A DNA stretch of 64,000 nucleotides, taken from assembly GCA_001931905.2 (NCBI GenBank), contig MSJI02000368.1, forward strand, positions 26,681 through 90,680, written 5' to 3'. Positions 54,327 through 64,000 of this stretch are shown here, piece after piece; position 1 is the first letter of the stretch, and each line of letters begins with the position of its first letter. Made by a program: the position numbers and the translations under genes. Below the pieces are notes generated by a model that worked only from the letters and a program-made list of their open reading frames with translations, made no database searches and was not told the DNA's origin. This DNA is from Cladosporium sp. IMV 00045 (lineage: Eukaryota; Ascomycota; Dothideomycetes; Cladosporiales; Cladosporiaceae).

Positions 54327-57103
54327 ATGGCGTTCCCGGAGCGCCTCCAGAGGGTTCTCACGCTTCTTCTGGCACCTCTCGCCCTGGCGCAGAACGATGG
54401 AACCTTTCAATGCTCCAACTCATCCTCCGCAGCATTCGAAGCTGACTTCACCAACCTGGGCTGCTACAATGATAGCAGTGTCAGTATCTTGTCGGCTGCC
54501 AAGCTGAGTACCATCGCCATGACACCCTCATTTTGTGCGAGTTGGTGCGGCGAGAGGGGTTATGCGTACGGTGGGATTAATTTCGGGACGCAATGCTTCT
54601 GTGGGAATCAGCCGAATTTCGAAAACGCGAATGAGATTGATGAGGATCGTTGCAATCCTTGTCAGACGGAGCCGGAGAGCAAGTGTGGTGCTACCTATCT
54701 GTAAGTTTGTTCGTTTTGATTGGTGAACATGTCGCTAATTGTTCGGTTAGTATGACTCTTCTCGAGATCAACAATCCACAGGGCAACGCAACAATTGGGG
54801 CGGACCTCTTCACGCCTGCTTGTCAAACGAGTCCACTGTGCTCCAGAGATGTCTGTGACACCTCACTGAGCATATCTGAGCGTGTAGCTTCCCTGGTGAA
54901 CGAATTGACTTTGGATGAGAAGATTCACAACCTTGTCGACGCTTCTGCTGGATCGCGAAGGATCGGTCTGCCGTCTTACGAATGGTGGAGCGAAGCTACT
55001 CACGGCGTTGGCTCAGCACCGGGTGTGCAATTTACTCCCTCACCGTACAATTTCAGCTATGCCACCAGCTTCCCTTCTCCGATTCACTACGCCGCTGCAT
55101 TCGACGACGAGCTCATCAAAGCTATTGGTCAAGTCATTGGACGCGAGGGCAGAGCCTTTGGCAACAACGGATACGCCGGCTTCGACTATTGGGCTCCGAA
55201 CATGAACAACATGCGTGATCCTCGCTGGGGACGAGGCCAAGAGACGCCTGGTGAGGACGTGCTGCATGTTCAGAACTACATTCGCAACTTCGTGCCGGCC
55301 ATGCAGGGTGACGACCTTGACAACAAACAAATCATCGCTACTTGCAAGCACTACGCTGTCTACGATCTCGAGACTGGCAGGTACGGCAACAACTACAATC
55401 CCACGCAGCAGGATCTTGCCGACTATTACCTGGCCCCTTTCAAGACCTGTATCCAGGAGGCTCACGTCGGAAGTGTCATGTGCGCTTACAACTCTGTTCT
55501 GGGCATCCCGTCGTGTGCTAGCGAGTACTTGCTCGAAGAAGTTCTTCGGGAGCACTGGAACTTCACAGCCGACTACCACTACGTCGTGGGAGACTGCGGT
55601 TCTGTAGGCGATATTTACGATTGGCACAATTTCACCGAAAACTACGAGGACGCTGCTACCGTCTCTCTCAATGCCGGGACCGATCTTGACTGTGGCTCGA
55701 CTTTCATTTCGCTGAACGAGTCGTTGGCTGCAAATACCACCACCGTCGCTCGCGTTGACGAGGCGCTTACCAGGCTCTACCATGCACTGTTTACTGTCGG
55801 TTTCTTCGACGGTGGCAAGTACGAAAGCATTGGTTGGGATGATGTGGGCACTCCTGAGGCGGATGCTCTTGCGTATGAGGCCGCCGTCGCAGGTCTTACG
55901 CTTCTGAAGAACAGCAAGGACTTTCTGCCAGTGGACGATGGCCGTAAACGCAAGGTTGCCCTCATTGGGCCGTATGGCAATGTGACAGAAGAAATGCAGG
56001 GCGCGTATTCTGGAAGAGCTAGACAAATCGTCAGCTTGCTGGAAGCATTTGACGGATATGGCGTTTGGGACGTCACCTATGAGGAGGGCACGGGTATTGC
56101 GACGAACAGTACGGACGGTTTTGACGCTGCCGTTTCTGCCGCGGAAGACGCCGATCTTGTCATCTACGCTGGAGGACTTGACAACTCTCTTGAGCGGGAG
56201 ACTAGAGACAGAACCACACTCGAATGGCCTGGCAATCAGCTTGCCCTCATTGGAGAGCTGGCCAACACCGGCAAGTCTGTCGTTGTGCTCCAGTTCGGTG
56301 GCGGACAAGTCGACGACTCTGCAATCCTTCGCAACAAGAACGTCAAGGCTCTCATCTGGGCCGGCTATCCCAGCCAAGCAGGTGGCACTGCCCTACTCGA
56401 CGTTCTGACGGGCAGGAAGTCGATCGCCGGACGTCTGCCCATCACTCAATACCCAGCTTCTTATGCTGATGAAGTTAGCATCTACGACATCAACCTTCGA
56501 GCGAACGATACCTACCCTGGCCGCACATACCAGTGGTACTCCGGCAAACCCGTCCTTCCCTTCGGCTACGGCTTGCACTACACCAGCTTCTCAACAAAAT
56601 GGACTCAAAAGCTGCAAAAGAGGTACAACATCCAAGAGCTCGTCAAACAAGCCCGCTCCACTTCCAACTCCGCCACCATCCTCCCAGACACATTCCCCTT
56701 CGCCACCATCCAAGCGCGCGTGAAGAACACCGGCCGTCGCGTCAGTGACTACGTCGGCCTCCTCTTCCTGTCGAGCAAGAACGCCGGCCCCGCTCCACGA
56801 CCCAACAAACGTCTCGTCTCCTACGCCCGCTTGCACGATGTCGCGGTTCGCGGCTCGCAGACTCTCGATCTGCCGTTGACGCTGGGCTCGTTGGCACGCG
56901 CGGACGAGAACGGCGATATGGTCATTTACCCTGGCAAGTATAAGCTCGCGCTCGATGTTGACGAGCGCATTTCATTCACCTTTGAGTTGAAGGGAACGCG
57001 GGAGGTTGTCGAGTCGTTGCCGAAACCGAGGGATGAGTATGAGTTCACGGTGCCGGTGACGATTCAGCCACCGAGCTATGCGGATTATGGAGAGAATGTT
57101 TAG
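54327..57103 (+). CDS. secreted WSC-GH3 beta-xylosidase, copy B
   Basis: Two exons, 54327-54700 and 54751-57103, separated by a 50-nt intron, give 908 residues, the same length as copy A. Signal peptide, WSC domain and GH3 catalytic motifs (DPRWGRGQETPGEDVL, TCKHYAVYDLE, VVGDCGSVGD) are all kept. I count about 45 residue differences from copy A over the 785-residue GH3 part, none at motifs I recognise as catalytic, so both enzymes should be active. The first ten residues of the signal peptide differ strongly (MAFPERLQRV here, MAPSNLLFRA in copy A). The intron differs in sequence and length between copies (50 versus 59 nt). Both copies being intact, unlike the receptor, points to selection on the enzyme. 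Confidence 0.93.
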
Positions 57104-58811
57104 GATGTCATCGTAGACTTAGGGCTAAGAGACAAAATTACACATTGAAACGCGAAATTGATGTCGACTGAATAGGAAGGACGGCGACCTTTGACCCTCT
57201 GAAATCACATACCATGCCCGCACGCGACAATTTCTTCGATGAAAGCGAGATCAACGAACGTAGACCGTGCTCACCATGCCAGCCACGTTGTTGTAGGGAG
57301 AACCAATGATAATCATCTCCCCCGGTCGTGCACGAGTAAAAGTGAGGAGAAAAGACCGCGGGGAAAGAGGAGGAAAAGGGAGAAGAAAGACGCCACGCTT
57401 GGGCGCACCAAGCCAACCGAGCGCTAATGCAGGAACCGTTTCACCCAATTTAAATGCAAGAGGATCACGCGACGAAGAAGGGTTTCCAGGTTCATTTACT
57501 TGCTCATATGCGCAGAATCTAACGACTCGATTTTCAAACGTATCATGAAAAGGCCAGCGCAAGAGGCGAAGAAGAATGTTTGGCCCATCGGCACGCTCGC
57601 TGCCGAGGAGTGAAAACTCTTGCCTGCCAAGTCAACAGAAGGAAGAAAAGATACATGAAAAAAACTCAGTGCTCTTCGGTCCCATGGGACGACTTGATTG
57701 TTTCCCCAACAAGGCGCGCAACGATTTTTTCCATGGTATTGTCGAAAATACCATACAAGTTTGCTTCACGGCCTTGAGAGTAACAAGGCCAGACAGACAA
57801 ACCAGTCCGTGCTCTGTCACTCTCTAACTTGCTAGTCAGTGGTTGTTAGTGAGACATTCCAGCCCTGAGCAACCATGCGTTTTGGGCGGCTAGGTAAACC
57901 GAACGGTTGCAATGGGGGGAAGAAGCGAAGAGAAAGAGGAGGTGGTGTGACCGATCTGTATTGCGGCGGTGGCACAGTCTGTTGTGGTTTTCGTGGAAAT
58001 TTCAAGTTCCCGCGCATGCGATCGAACGCCCATTGGCTCGCGATGGCGCAGTCAATGCGATGTCAATCTATACCAGCGCACCGGTTGGGTTTAGTCAGGC
58101 AATCAATTGGCAAAGCGACATTAAACGCGCTTCGGCTAGTTGGTCGGGCTTGGGCTCTGCTGCCGTCCCAACCTTCGGAGGGGGGCGTGTCTCGTGTACC
58201 AGTGTATACAGCGAGTGATGAGTGAGTACCATGCTTATATACCCGAAAGCCTGACATTTCGCTGGGCGAGCTTCTTTTTTCTTCTCTTTTTTCTTCGTTG
58301 CGCTATCCGGGATAACCACACTCACGCTCTTTATCAACAACCACTGTCGCCCATTTGCCAACTGCTGCTGGACAAGCAACTCGACGATCGTTTTGACCAA
58401 CATCGACTCACTGTCTTTACCGCCGGTTCAACCAAACCGCACACGCTCTTTACTGGAAGTCTTTCGCAGACCCAAACATACTATACCCCATACTATCCGA
58501 CTCACCTTGTTACGCGATCGACTCGCTTCTTCAACAAACACAGTCTCAGACGCTTGGCGTTTCATCTGAGCGACGAACAGCACCAGTGTCTCTTCATTCG
58601 CGCCGCCAACTCTCGTAACGCAGCAATCGCCCATTTTCCAAATCGTTCGACTCCCAATTCCACATCGTCAACAGTAAACATCAACTCCGGAATCGCCACA
58701 TCCCGCATTCCAATCTCCGTCACCGCACATCAAAGCATCCCAAGAACCCGGAACCGAGCCTCAACAATCAAATCAACCCTATTGCGTTCCTTCTCGAAAG
58801 TCCAGAACACC
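57104..58811. other. intergenic between xylosidase and GPI-protein genes, copy B
   Basis: Counterpart of 46357-48058. It carries the same purine-rich stretch, TATATA at 58236-58241 and CT-rich leader. A continuous frame from 58140 runs into the GPI-protein gene, but that frame is interrupted in copy A, so it is leader sequence. Confidence 0.55.
58236..58241 (+). promoter_or_regulatory. TATA box, GPI-protein gene copy B
   Basis: TATATA, about 575 bases before the ATG at 58812, followed by a C/T-rich tract as in copy A. Confidence 0.5.
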
Positions 58812-59204
58812 ATGCGCCTCTCAGTCGTGGCAACGACGCTCTTCCTCGCTGTGGCGTCCGCCCAGCCGCAGGAAGCCTACGATTCTTCTCCTGATGACGT
58901 CCGCTCTACCACATGGACTCTGACGCGCACTGTCAATCGCGTCGTTCAGACTGTCACCGCCACTCGTGACAATTCCTCGCACCCGACGACCACCGTTTCG
59001 CCGCCGCTGAATACCGCCAGCCTGGAGGTGACGCCGTATGGCAATGGCACTGCATCGACTGTAGTGGGGACTGGCGCTGGGCCGTCGGGTAGCGGGGCTA
59101 CTCAGGCGCCTACTGATGTGCCGTTTTCGGGTGCTGGAAAGGTCGGTTTGGAGGGTTTGGACTTGATGGCTGTTGTTGGTTTGGTGGGATTGGTTGGGTT
59201 GTGA
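58812..59204 (+). CDS. small Ser/Thr-rich GPI-anchored protein, copy B
   Basis: 130 residues with the same signal peptide (MRLSVVATTLFLAVASA), Thr/Ser-rich middle and hydrophobic GPI-type tail (LMAVVGLVGLVGL) as copy A. The start ATG is in CACCATGCGC. Both copies are open and of equal length. Role unknown; a wall or membrane surface protein is likely. No domain recognised. Confidence 0.82.
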   Translation: MRLSVVATTLFLAVASAQPQEAYDSSPDDVRSTTWTLTRTVNRVVQTVTATRDNSSHPTTTVSPPLNTASLEVTPYGNGTASTVVGTGAGPSGSGATQAPTDVPFSGAGKVGLEGLDLMAVVGLVGLVGL

Positions 59205-59979
59205 TTTTGAGGGTTGTTGGTGTTTTTTCATTTTTTTTGGTTTCGTCGCGAGATCACGTATATTGGGATGTCCTATGAATGTTGTTATTGTTGCTTTGGG
59301 AGAGCTTGATGATGATGGAGATATCTGTATGTTTCAAATACCATTCTTCCCTTACTTTCTTTCGTTTGAGTTTCTATTCGATTTGTGAGATTTGTCTCGT
59401 TTCTTGCAGTGGAGAACGAAGAAGCCAAGTGGCGTTCCGATTTTGCGTTGGAGAGCAATCGTTTTATTGTGGAAGATAGTCTATCGTATATCATCTGCAT
59501 TTTGACAGATTGACATGCCTTAGTGACTGCGTTTTTCCTACAGGACACTATGATCTGTCCATCTGTGTTCAGAAGGCTGAATCACATGCGTGGTACATGT
59601 AAAAGAGATTGCAACATTGTGCTCATTTCTTTTACCCGGCCGGACAGATATCTCGTTATTTATCCGATAGAGACATTTGAGGGCAGGAAAATGAGAACAG
59701 TCTCACATTGAAGAAAGAGAAGTTAGGTGAAGATAAGGTCAGTACCTTCAGTAATTTGTCTCCACTTTAGCATGGTGGGATGTGTGCTTGCCCCGCCGAT
59801 CTGCCTTCTCTGACGTGACCGACTTTGTGTGAGTCGTTGTTGGCTCGACAAACTACTTCTGTTGACTTTTTGTTTTTTGACAAAAAGTGTTCCTTCTGCA
59901 CTTCATACTGTTCTTGAGTCTCCAAGTGCTTTTGAGCCTTCTGTCTTTCCCGCAGATCTCTATTACACATCTACCCACC
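59205..59979. other. intergenic: GPI-gene 3' flank and HBS1 promoter
   Basis: T-rich 3' flank followed by the HBS1 promoter and leader. No gene or RNA recognised. Confidence 0.5.
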
Positions 59980-62526
59980 ATGTCCGGCCACAAACGAGTC
60001 AAGGACATCGACTACGACGACGACGACATCTACTCGGGCGACGAAGAGGAATATGAGAACACAGGCGATGACGGCTTGACCGAAGAGGATAGACACAACT
60101 TCTCCACCCTGACGCCAGTCGTGCGTGCAGAGCTGGACGAAGCCGGCGTGCAAGTAGCCAACAAGGAAATTGAAGATGCCCTCTGGCACTACTTCTGGGA
60201 CGTGGGCAAAAGCGTGAGCTACTTGAAAAACGCAAAGCAACCCAAAACACCGTCGGCAAAATCGACACCCAAGGAGAAGCCAAAGAGCAAATTCGACCAA
60301 GCGCAGGAGAAGAGCGCCGAGAAAGCTGGAGGTGAGTTACTCTTTTCCATTTTCCAGTTTTTGCTTCCACAGCTGGACCTCTGGAGCTCTGGGGAGGGGT
60401 CTTGAGGTGGGCTACGGCTGGCGCAAGCAGCTTCGACTGACTTGTTGCGAGAAAGAATGTCGCCCGCCTCGTGACATCTCCCAAACACCGCCTGGAGGCT
60501 GGTTCGCCAACGTTTCCTGGAGCGACGTGCCGGCCCACATGACTGGAGATCTGGTGCCTTCGCAACCTCAAAGGCCCGCGCCGAAGCTGCTGGGCGGCTC
60601 GAGTAAATTGGCGAAACTTGCGGAAGAGCGTAGGAAGAAGGCAGAGGCGGCGAGGCAAGCACCTGCGCAGTCTACCGAGGCGGAGGCGAAGAAGACGGCG
60701 AGTGCGTTGGATCGTTTGACGCTGGGGAAGTCGACGGGACAGAAACAGGATACTCCATCTGCGCCTGTGCCGGAGCCTCGAAAGTACATTTCAAGAAAGA
60801 GAAGAGAGTCGACACCACCGCCTGCAGAGCCGGAGCCTGAACCGGAGGAGGAACAAGAGCAATTGCCAGATTTAAGAGCTCCTCCCACAGCTTTCGGTCG
60901 AGCTATATCTACCTGTCCCATCACTGGAAATCCCAATAAGCCCATGACCCTCCAGGACATGCTTGGATCAGCCACGAAAACAGACGCTTTCCAGAACCCT
61001 TCCCCGGACGATGTTGTCTCCCGCGCGCAAAGTGGAAGCAAAGGCTTGAGTAAATAGAGAAAGCACCTGCTAATTATCTACCACAAGCCCCCGGCAGTTC
61101 CGGCACCTCTACACCAAAATCAGGCAAGGCCGTCAACAACCTACAAAAGAAGACCGAGAACCTCAACCTGAACGCCACTCCACCAGCGCCTGTCCAACCC
61201 AAAATCAAGTCCAAGAACCTCGACGTCCCCAAGCTATGGGAAGAAGCCGCCCCATCCCTCAAACCATCCGCCGCTTTCGTCGTCATCGGCCACGTCGACC
61301 ACGGAAAATCCACCCTCATGGGCCGTCTACTCCTCGACACCGGCGCCGTGCCACAGCGAGATATCGACAAGTGCCGCAAAGAGGCTGCTGAGAAGGGCAA
61401 GGGCTCTTTTGCTCTCGCGTGGGTTATGGACACGAGTTCGGACGAGCGCGAGCGTGGTGTCACGGTAGACATTGCTCAGCACTTCTTTTCAACCGAGAAC
61501 GCGGATTTCGCAATTCTCGACGCCCCAGGGCACAGAGATTTCGTGCCGAACATGATCGGAGGTGCTGCGATGGCTGACTTGGGTGTCCTTGTTGTGGACG
61601 CCAATCAACTCGAGAGTGGCCTCAAAGGTCAGACGAAAGAGCACGTTCTGCTGGCGAAAGCAGTTGGGCTGGAGAGGATGATCGTCGCCGTCAACAAGAT
61701 GGACGGCACGACGCCTGAGTGGGACAGGAACGTTTTCGAGCAAGTCAGCGGCCAAGTGAAGAAACTCCTAGCCGAGACTGGTTTCGATGACGAGCAAATC
61801 AAAGTGGTGCCCTGCTCAGGTCTCAGCGGCGACAACGTGGCCAAACCACCTTCAAGCAGCAACGCAGCTTGGGTCTCCGAGTCTTGCGACACACTGACAT
61901 CCGCACTCGAATCCATGGCCGCCACCGTCCACACCTCAAGCGAGCGCGTCAAAGGTCCCCTCCGTATGCAAATCACCGACATATTCCGCGGCGGCGTGCA
62001 GAACCCCTTCTCCGTCTCCGGACGCTTGGCGAGCGGCCACGTACAAGCAGGCGACAACATCACCGTCCAACCGCGCGGCGAAAAAGCCCTCGTGAAAAGC
62101 GTCGACGTCTCCAACGAACCCCGCGACTACGCCGTGGCAGGCCAACTGGCCACTCTCCACCTCGACAGCGGCGACATGGAATCTCTCGAGCGCAACCTCA
62201 AAGCGGGAGATACGCTCTGCTCGGCATCGAAGCCTGTGCCGGTCGTGAAGGAGTTCGAAGCGCAGATTGATGCTATCGGCACCCTTTTGCCGAGTGGTGT
62301 CGATGTGCATGTGGGCAGGTTGCATGTTCCTGGTAGGATTGCGGGACTGTTCGAGTTGAGGGAGAGGAAGGGTGGGGAGGTCACTAAGAAGAAGCCGAGG
62401 GTTGTTATGCCGGGGCAGTTTGTCAGGGTTAAGGTGGCGGTGGAGGATGGGGTGGCTGTTGAGGCGGGGAGTGGGGTTGTGCTCAGGTCGGGAGGGGAGA
62501 CGGTGGGAAGGGGTGTTGTTGGTTAG
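59980..62526 (+). CDS. HBS1: HBS1 translational GTPase (no-go / nonstop decay)
   Basis: Three exons proposed: 59980-60331, 60498-61049 and 61088-62526, totalling 780 residues in frame. Hbs1 with Dom34 rescues stalled ribosomes. The N-terminus (MSGHKRVKDIDYDDDDIYSG, then EIEDALWHYFWDVGKSVSYL) is the HBS1 N-domain. The middle has WFANVSWSDVPAHM and GGSSKLAKLAEERRKK, a short conserved segment. The GTPase shows VIGHVDHGKST (G1), DAPGHRDFVPNMIGG (G3), VNKMDG (G4) and PCSGLSGDN (G5), followed by EF1A-like domains 2 and 3. Splice sites around intron 1 (166 nt, long for this genome) and intron 2 (38 nt as drawn, short) are uncertain: the frame must change at both, and no other canonical pair I tried gave the conserved sequence. 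A small extra exon inside intron 1, or an alternative GTGGAA donor at 61031, is possible. Confidence 0.92.
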
Positions 62527-62671
62527 ACTATGGAGGGTTTCTGGAAAGGAAAGGCATTGTTCGTTGGTATACACCGAAAGCGAAAAAGGCATATAGACAC
62601 GCGGAAAATGATACCCTGCATTTACGGAAAGCAACCAAAAACGAAACCCTCACATCCCTCCAAAACCAGTC

Positions 62672-63800
62672 TCAATTATCAGTAAACCGCGTCCCCAACC
62701 CCTTAGCCTGCTTCATAATCCACTCCCTCGCCGTCAAATCCTCCTGCACCTCCCCCTCCGCCAGCGGCGGCACTCCCTCCCCCTCCAACCGTCCCAGACG
62801 ACACCCATCCTCCGGCCTCACAAAATACACAACCGAATACCTCGGCCAAACGCCCTGCTCCCCCGGCGCAGGCACAACCCGATGCCGTCCCGAGCACACC
62901 GCCCCATTCGTAAACCGCACCATCGCATCCCCCAAATTGACAATCGCGCACCCCTTCCTGGGCTTCACCCACAACCACTCGCCCTCCCCCTCGGGCTCGA
63001 GCGGGCCCGCTTTGCGCGCGGACGAACTCCAAACCTGCAGGCCGCCGAGCCAGTTCATCAGCACCGTTATGCTGCCGAAGTCTGTGTGCGAGGGGGTTTG
63101 GATTTCGGGCATTTCCGGGCTGGAGCGGGGTGGGCCGCGGGTTAGGCGCACCAGGTCGCCGGAGTTTTCTTCGATGCGGTGCCGGGATGTGATATCTTGC
63201 GGGTCGATGCCGAGGCGGGACGCGAGGAGGGAGAGGATGTGTAGACCAGTCGAGTGGGAGGCGCGCATGTAGGCGTTTAGCAGGGGGCGGTGGGAGAGGA
63301 TGAGGGGGGGCCAGGGGCGGGACATTGAAGTGGGTGGTGTGGAAGCGGGGAGGGTCAGGTCGTTCTTGGAGATGTTGAAAAATTCCGCCGTGTCTTTCGT
63401 GCCGGCTTTGTCGGTCACGGTGGCGCCGACGCGCTTGTATCTGTGTGGACTTATTAACGATCATTCATTTTGGAAAGAAGAACAACAAAACTCACCCATC
63501 CAACTGCCCCTCCCTCATCCTGTATTCCTCCTTCTCCTCCACCGGCAACCTGAAGAACTCCTCCGCGAGACGACATATCTCATCCGCGCCGTGCAGTATC
63601 GTCTCGCCGCTCTCGCAGCCGGGGAGTTCGAGGTAGAAGAAACCGCGGGATTTGCACGCTTCGAAGACGCGGTCTTGCTCGACGGAGTCTTGGGAGAGGA
63701 GTTTGGGCAGGGAAATGGTTTCGAGGTCGACGCATTTGAGAGACGGGGAGGAGGGAAAGGGAGGGTAGGAGGAGGGGGTGAATTCGGTGGAGTGCGGCAT
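62672..63800 (-). CDS. 2-oxoglutarate/Fe(II)-dependent oxygenase (isopenicillin-N-synthase-like)
   Basis: Two exons on the minus strand, 63800-63496 and 63440-62672, around a 55-nt intron, give 357 residues. The N-terminal DIOX_N-type part (FEACKSRGFFYLELPGC, then AEEFFRLPVEEKEEY) and the C-terminal jelly roll with HTDFGSITVL (His and Asp iron ligands), SGRHRVV (second His) and RYSVVYFVRP (Arg-x-Ser for 2-oxoglutarate) are complete. Such enzymes hydroxylate or desaturate small molecules; substrate cannot be told. The frame stays open to an ATG at 63986, adding 62 residues rich in Arg, Ser and Thr (starting MLLSNTSRIRLLFNSPLRST) that resemble a mitochondrial presequence. The ATG at 63800 has the better context (A at -3), so it is used here, with the longer form as an alternative. 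Convergent with HBS1, whose stop lies 145 bases away. Confidence 0.88.
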
Positions 63801-64000
63801 TCTGTCTTTGGTTTTGGTTTTGGTGTTGGGGGAGGGAGGTGGAGGGGTTTGTTTTGGGGTTGGGTGGTTGGTTGTTGATTGCGTTCTTAGATGTGATGCT
63901 TGTACTGGGAGTCTTTGTACGGAGAAGGTTGATCTGAGAGGACTATTGAACAATAGACGAATTCTCGAGGTGTTACTGAGAAGCATGTGAGGGTTTTTTG

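Larger units (their letters stand above)
49738..60348 (+). repeat. segmental duplication, copy B (~10.6 kb)
   Basis: Direct repeat of 38995-49586 with the same gene order. It ends in HBS1 intron 1 where copy A meets the gap; beyond it HBS1 continues intact. In the samples I counted, non-coding DNA is about 87-92% identical between copies, the HBS1 exon about 96%, the receptor gene about 79%. Confidence 0.95.

Noticed and set aside
55040..56377. Minus-strand ORF of 445 codons
   Set aside because: Antisense shadow of the GH3 gene; the shadow is broken at several places in copy A.
58140..59204. A 354-codon frame that would extend the GPI-protein N-terminus by over 200 residues
   Set aside because: The equivalent frame in copy A (47360-47821) ends in a stop before the gene, a signal peptide starts at the internal ATG, and a TATA box with CT-rich leader lies inside the frame.

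Overview
The window is 64 kb of nuclear DNA from a filamentous ascomycete (Pezizomycotina). Introns are short (about 46-66 nt), with GT..AG ends and CTAAC/CTGAC-like branch sites. The gene set is fungal: a GT15 mannosyltransferase, an RTA1 protein, a Zn2Cys6 factor, a WSC-GH3 xylosidase and an NB-ARC/TPR receptor. A dothideomycete is my best guess, but no marker here proves it. Gene models were built by hand from splice signals and reading frames; no database search was run.

Left part (1-27 kb): gamma-tubulin complex component 5 (-), a KRE2/MNT1-type mannosyltransferase (+), a Pmp3-family proteolipid (+), proteasome subunit alpha-3 (-) divergent from a URN1-like WW/FF splicing factor (+), a lone Copia-gag-like gene (+), an MFS sugar transporter (-), a UPC2-like Zn2Cys6 factor (-), an RTA1-family 7-TM protein (-), BUD22 (-), a GH18 chitinase (+), an amino-acid permease (-) and an unassigned multi-TM protein (+). 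Middle (27-39 kb): a secreted aspartic protease (-), a 1592-residue ankyrin/RCC1/BTB protein related to IBtk and Btb3 (+), and a TCO89-like protein (+).

Right part (39-60.3 kb): a unit of about 10.75 kb occurs twice in direct orientation. Each unit holds an NB-ARC/TPR receptor gene, a WSC-GH3 beta-xylosidase, a small GPI-anchored protein and the 5' end of HBS1. A 20-N gap lies at the junction, exactly where the first HBS1 copy stops. The first receptor is nearly intact and carries an N-terminal stretch resembling HET-s-type amyloid motifs; the second is a pseudogene. Both xylosidases and both GPI proteins are open. The HBS1 5' fragment differs from the full gene almost only at synonymous sites, so either the duplication is very recent or the 'tandem' array is two homologous contigs (haplotypes or homeologs) joined across the gap. 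The window closes with complete HBS1 (+) and a 2-oxoglutarate/Fe(II) oxygenase (-).

Most genes are independent housekeeping or accessory genes. The unit with possible joint biology is the duplicated receptor / xylosidase / cell-wall protein block.
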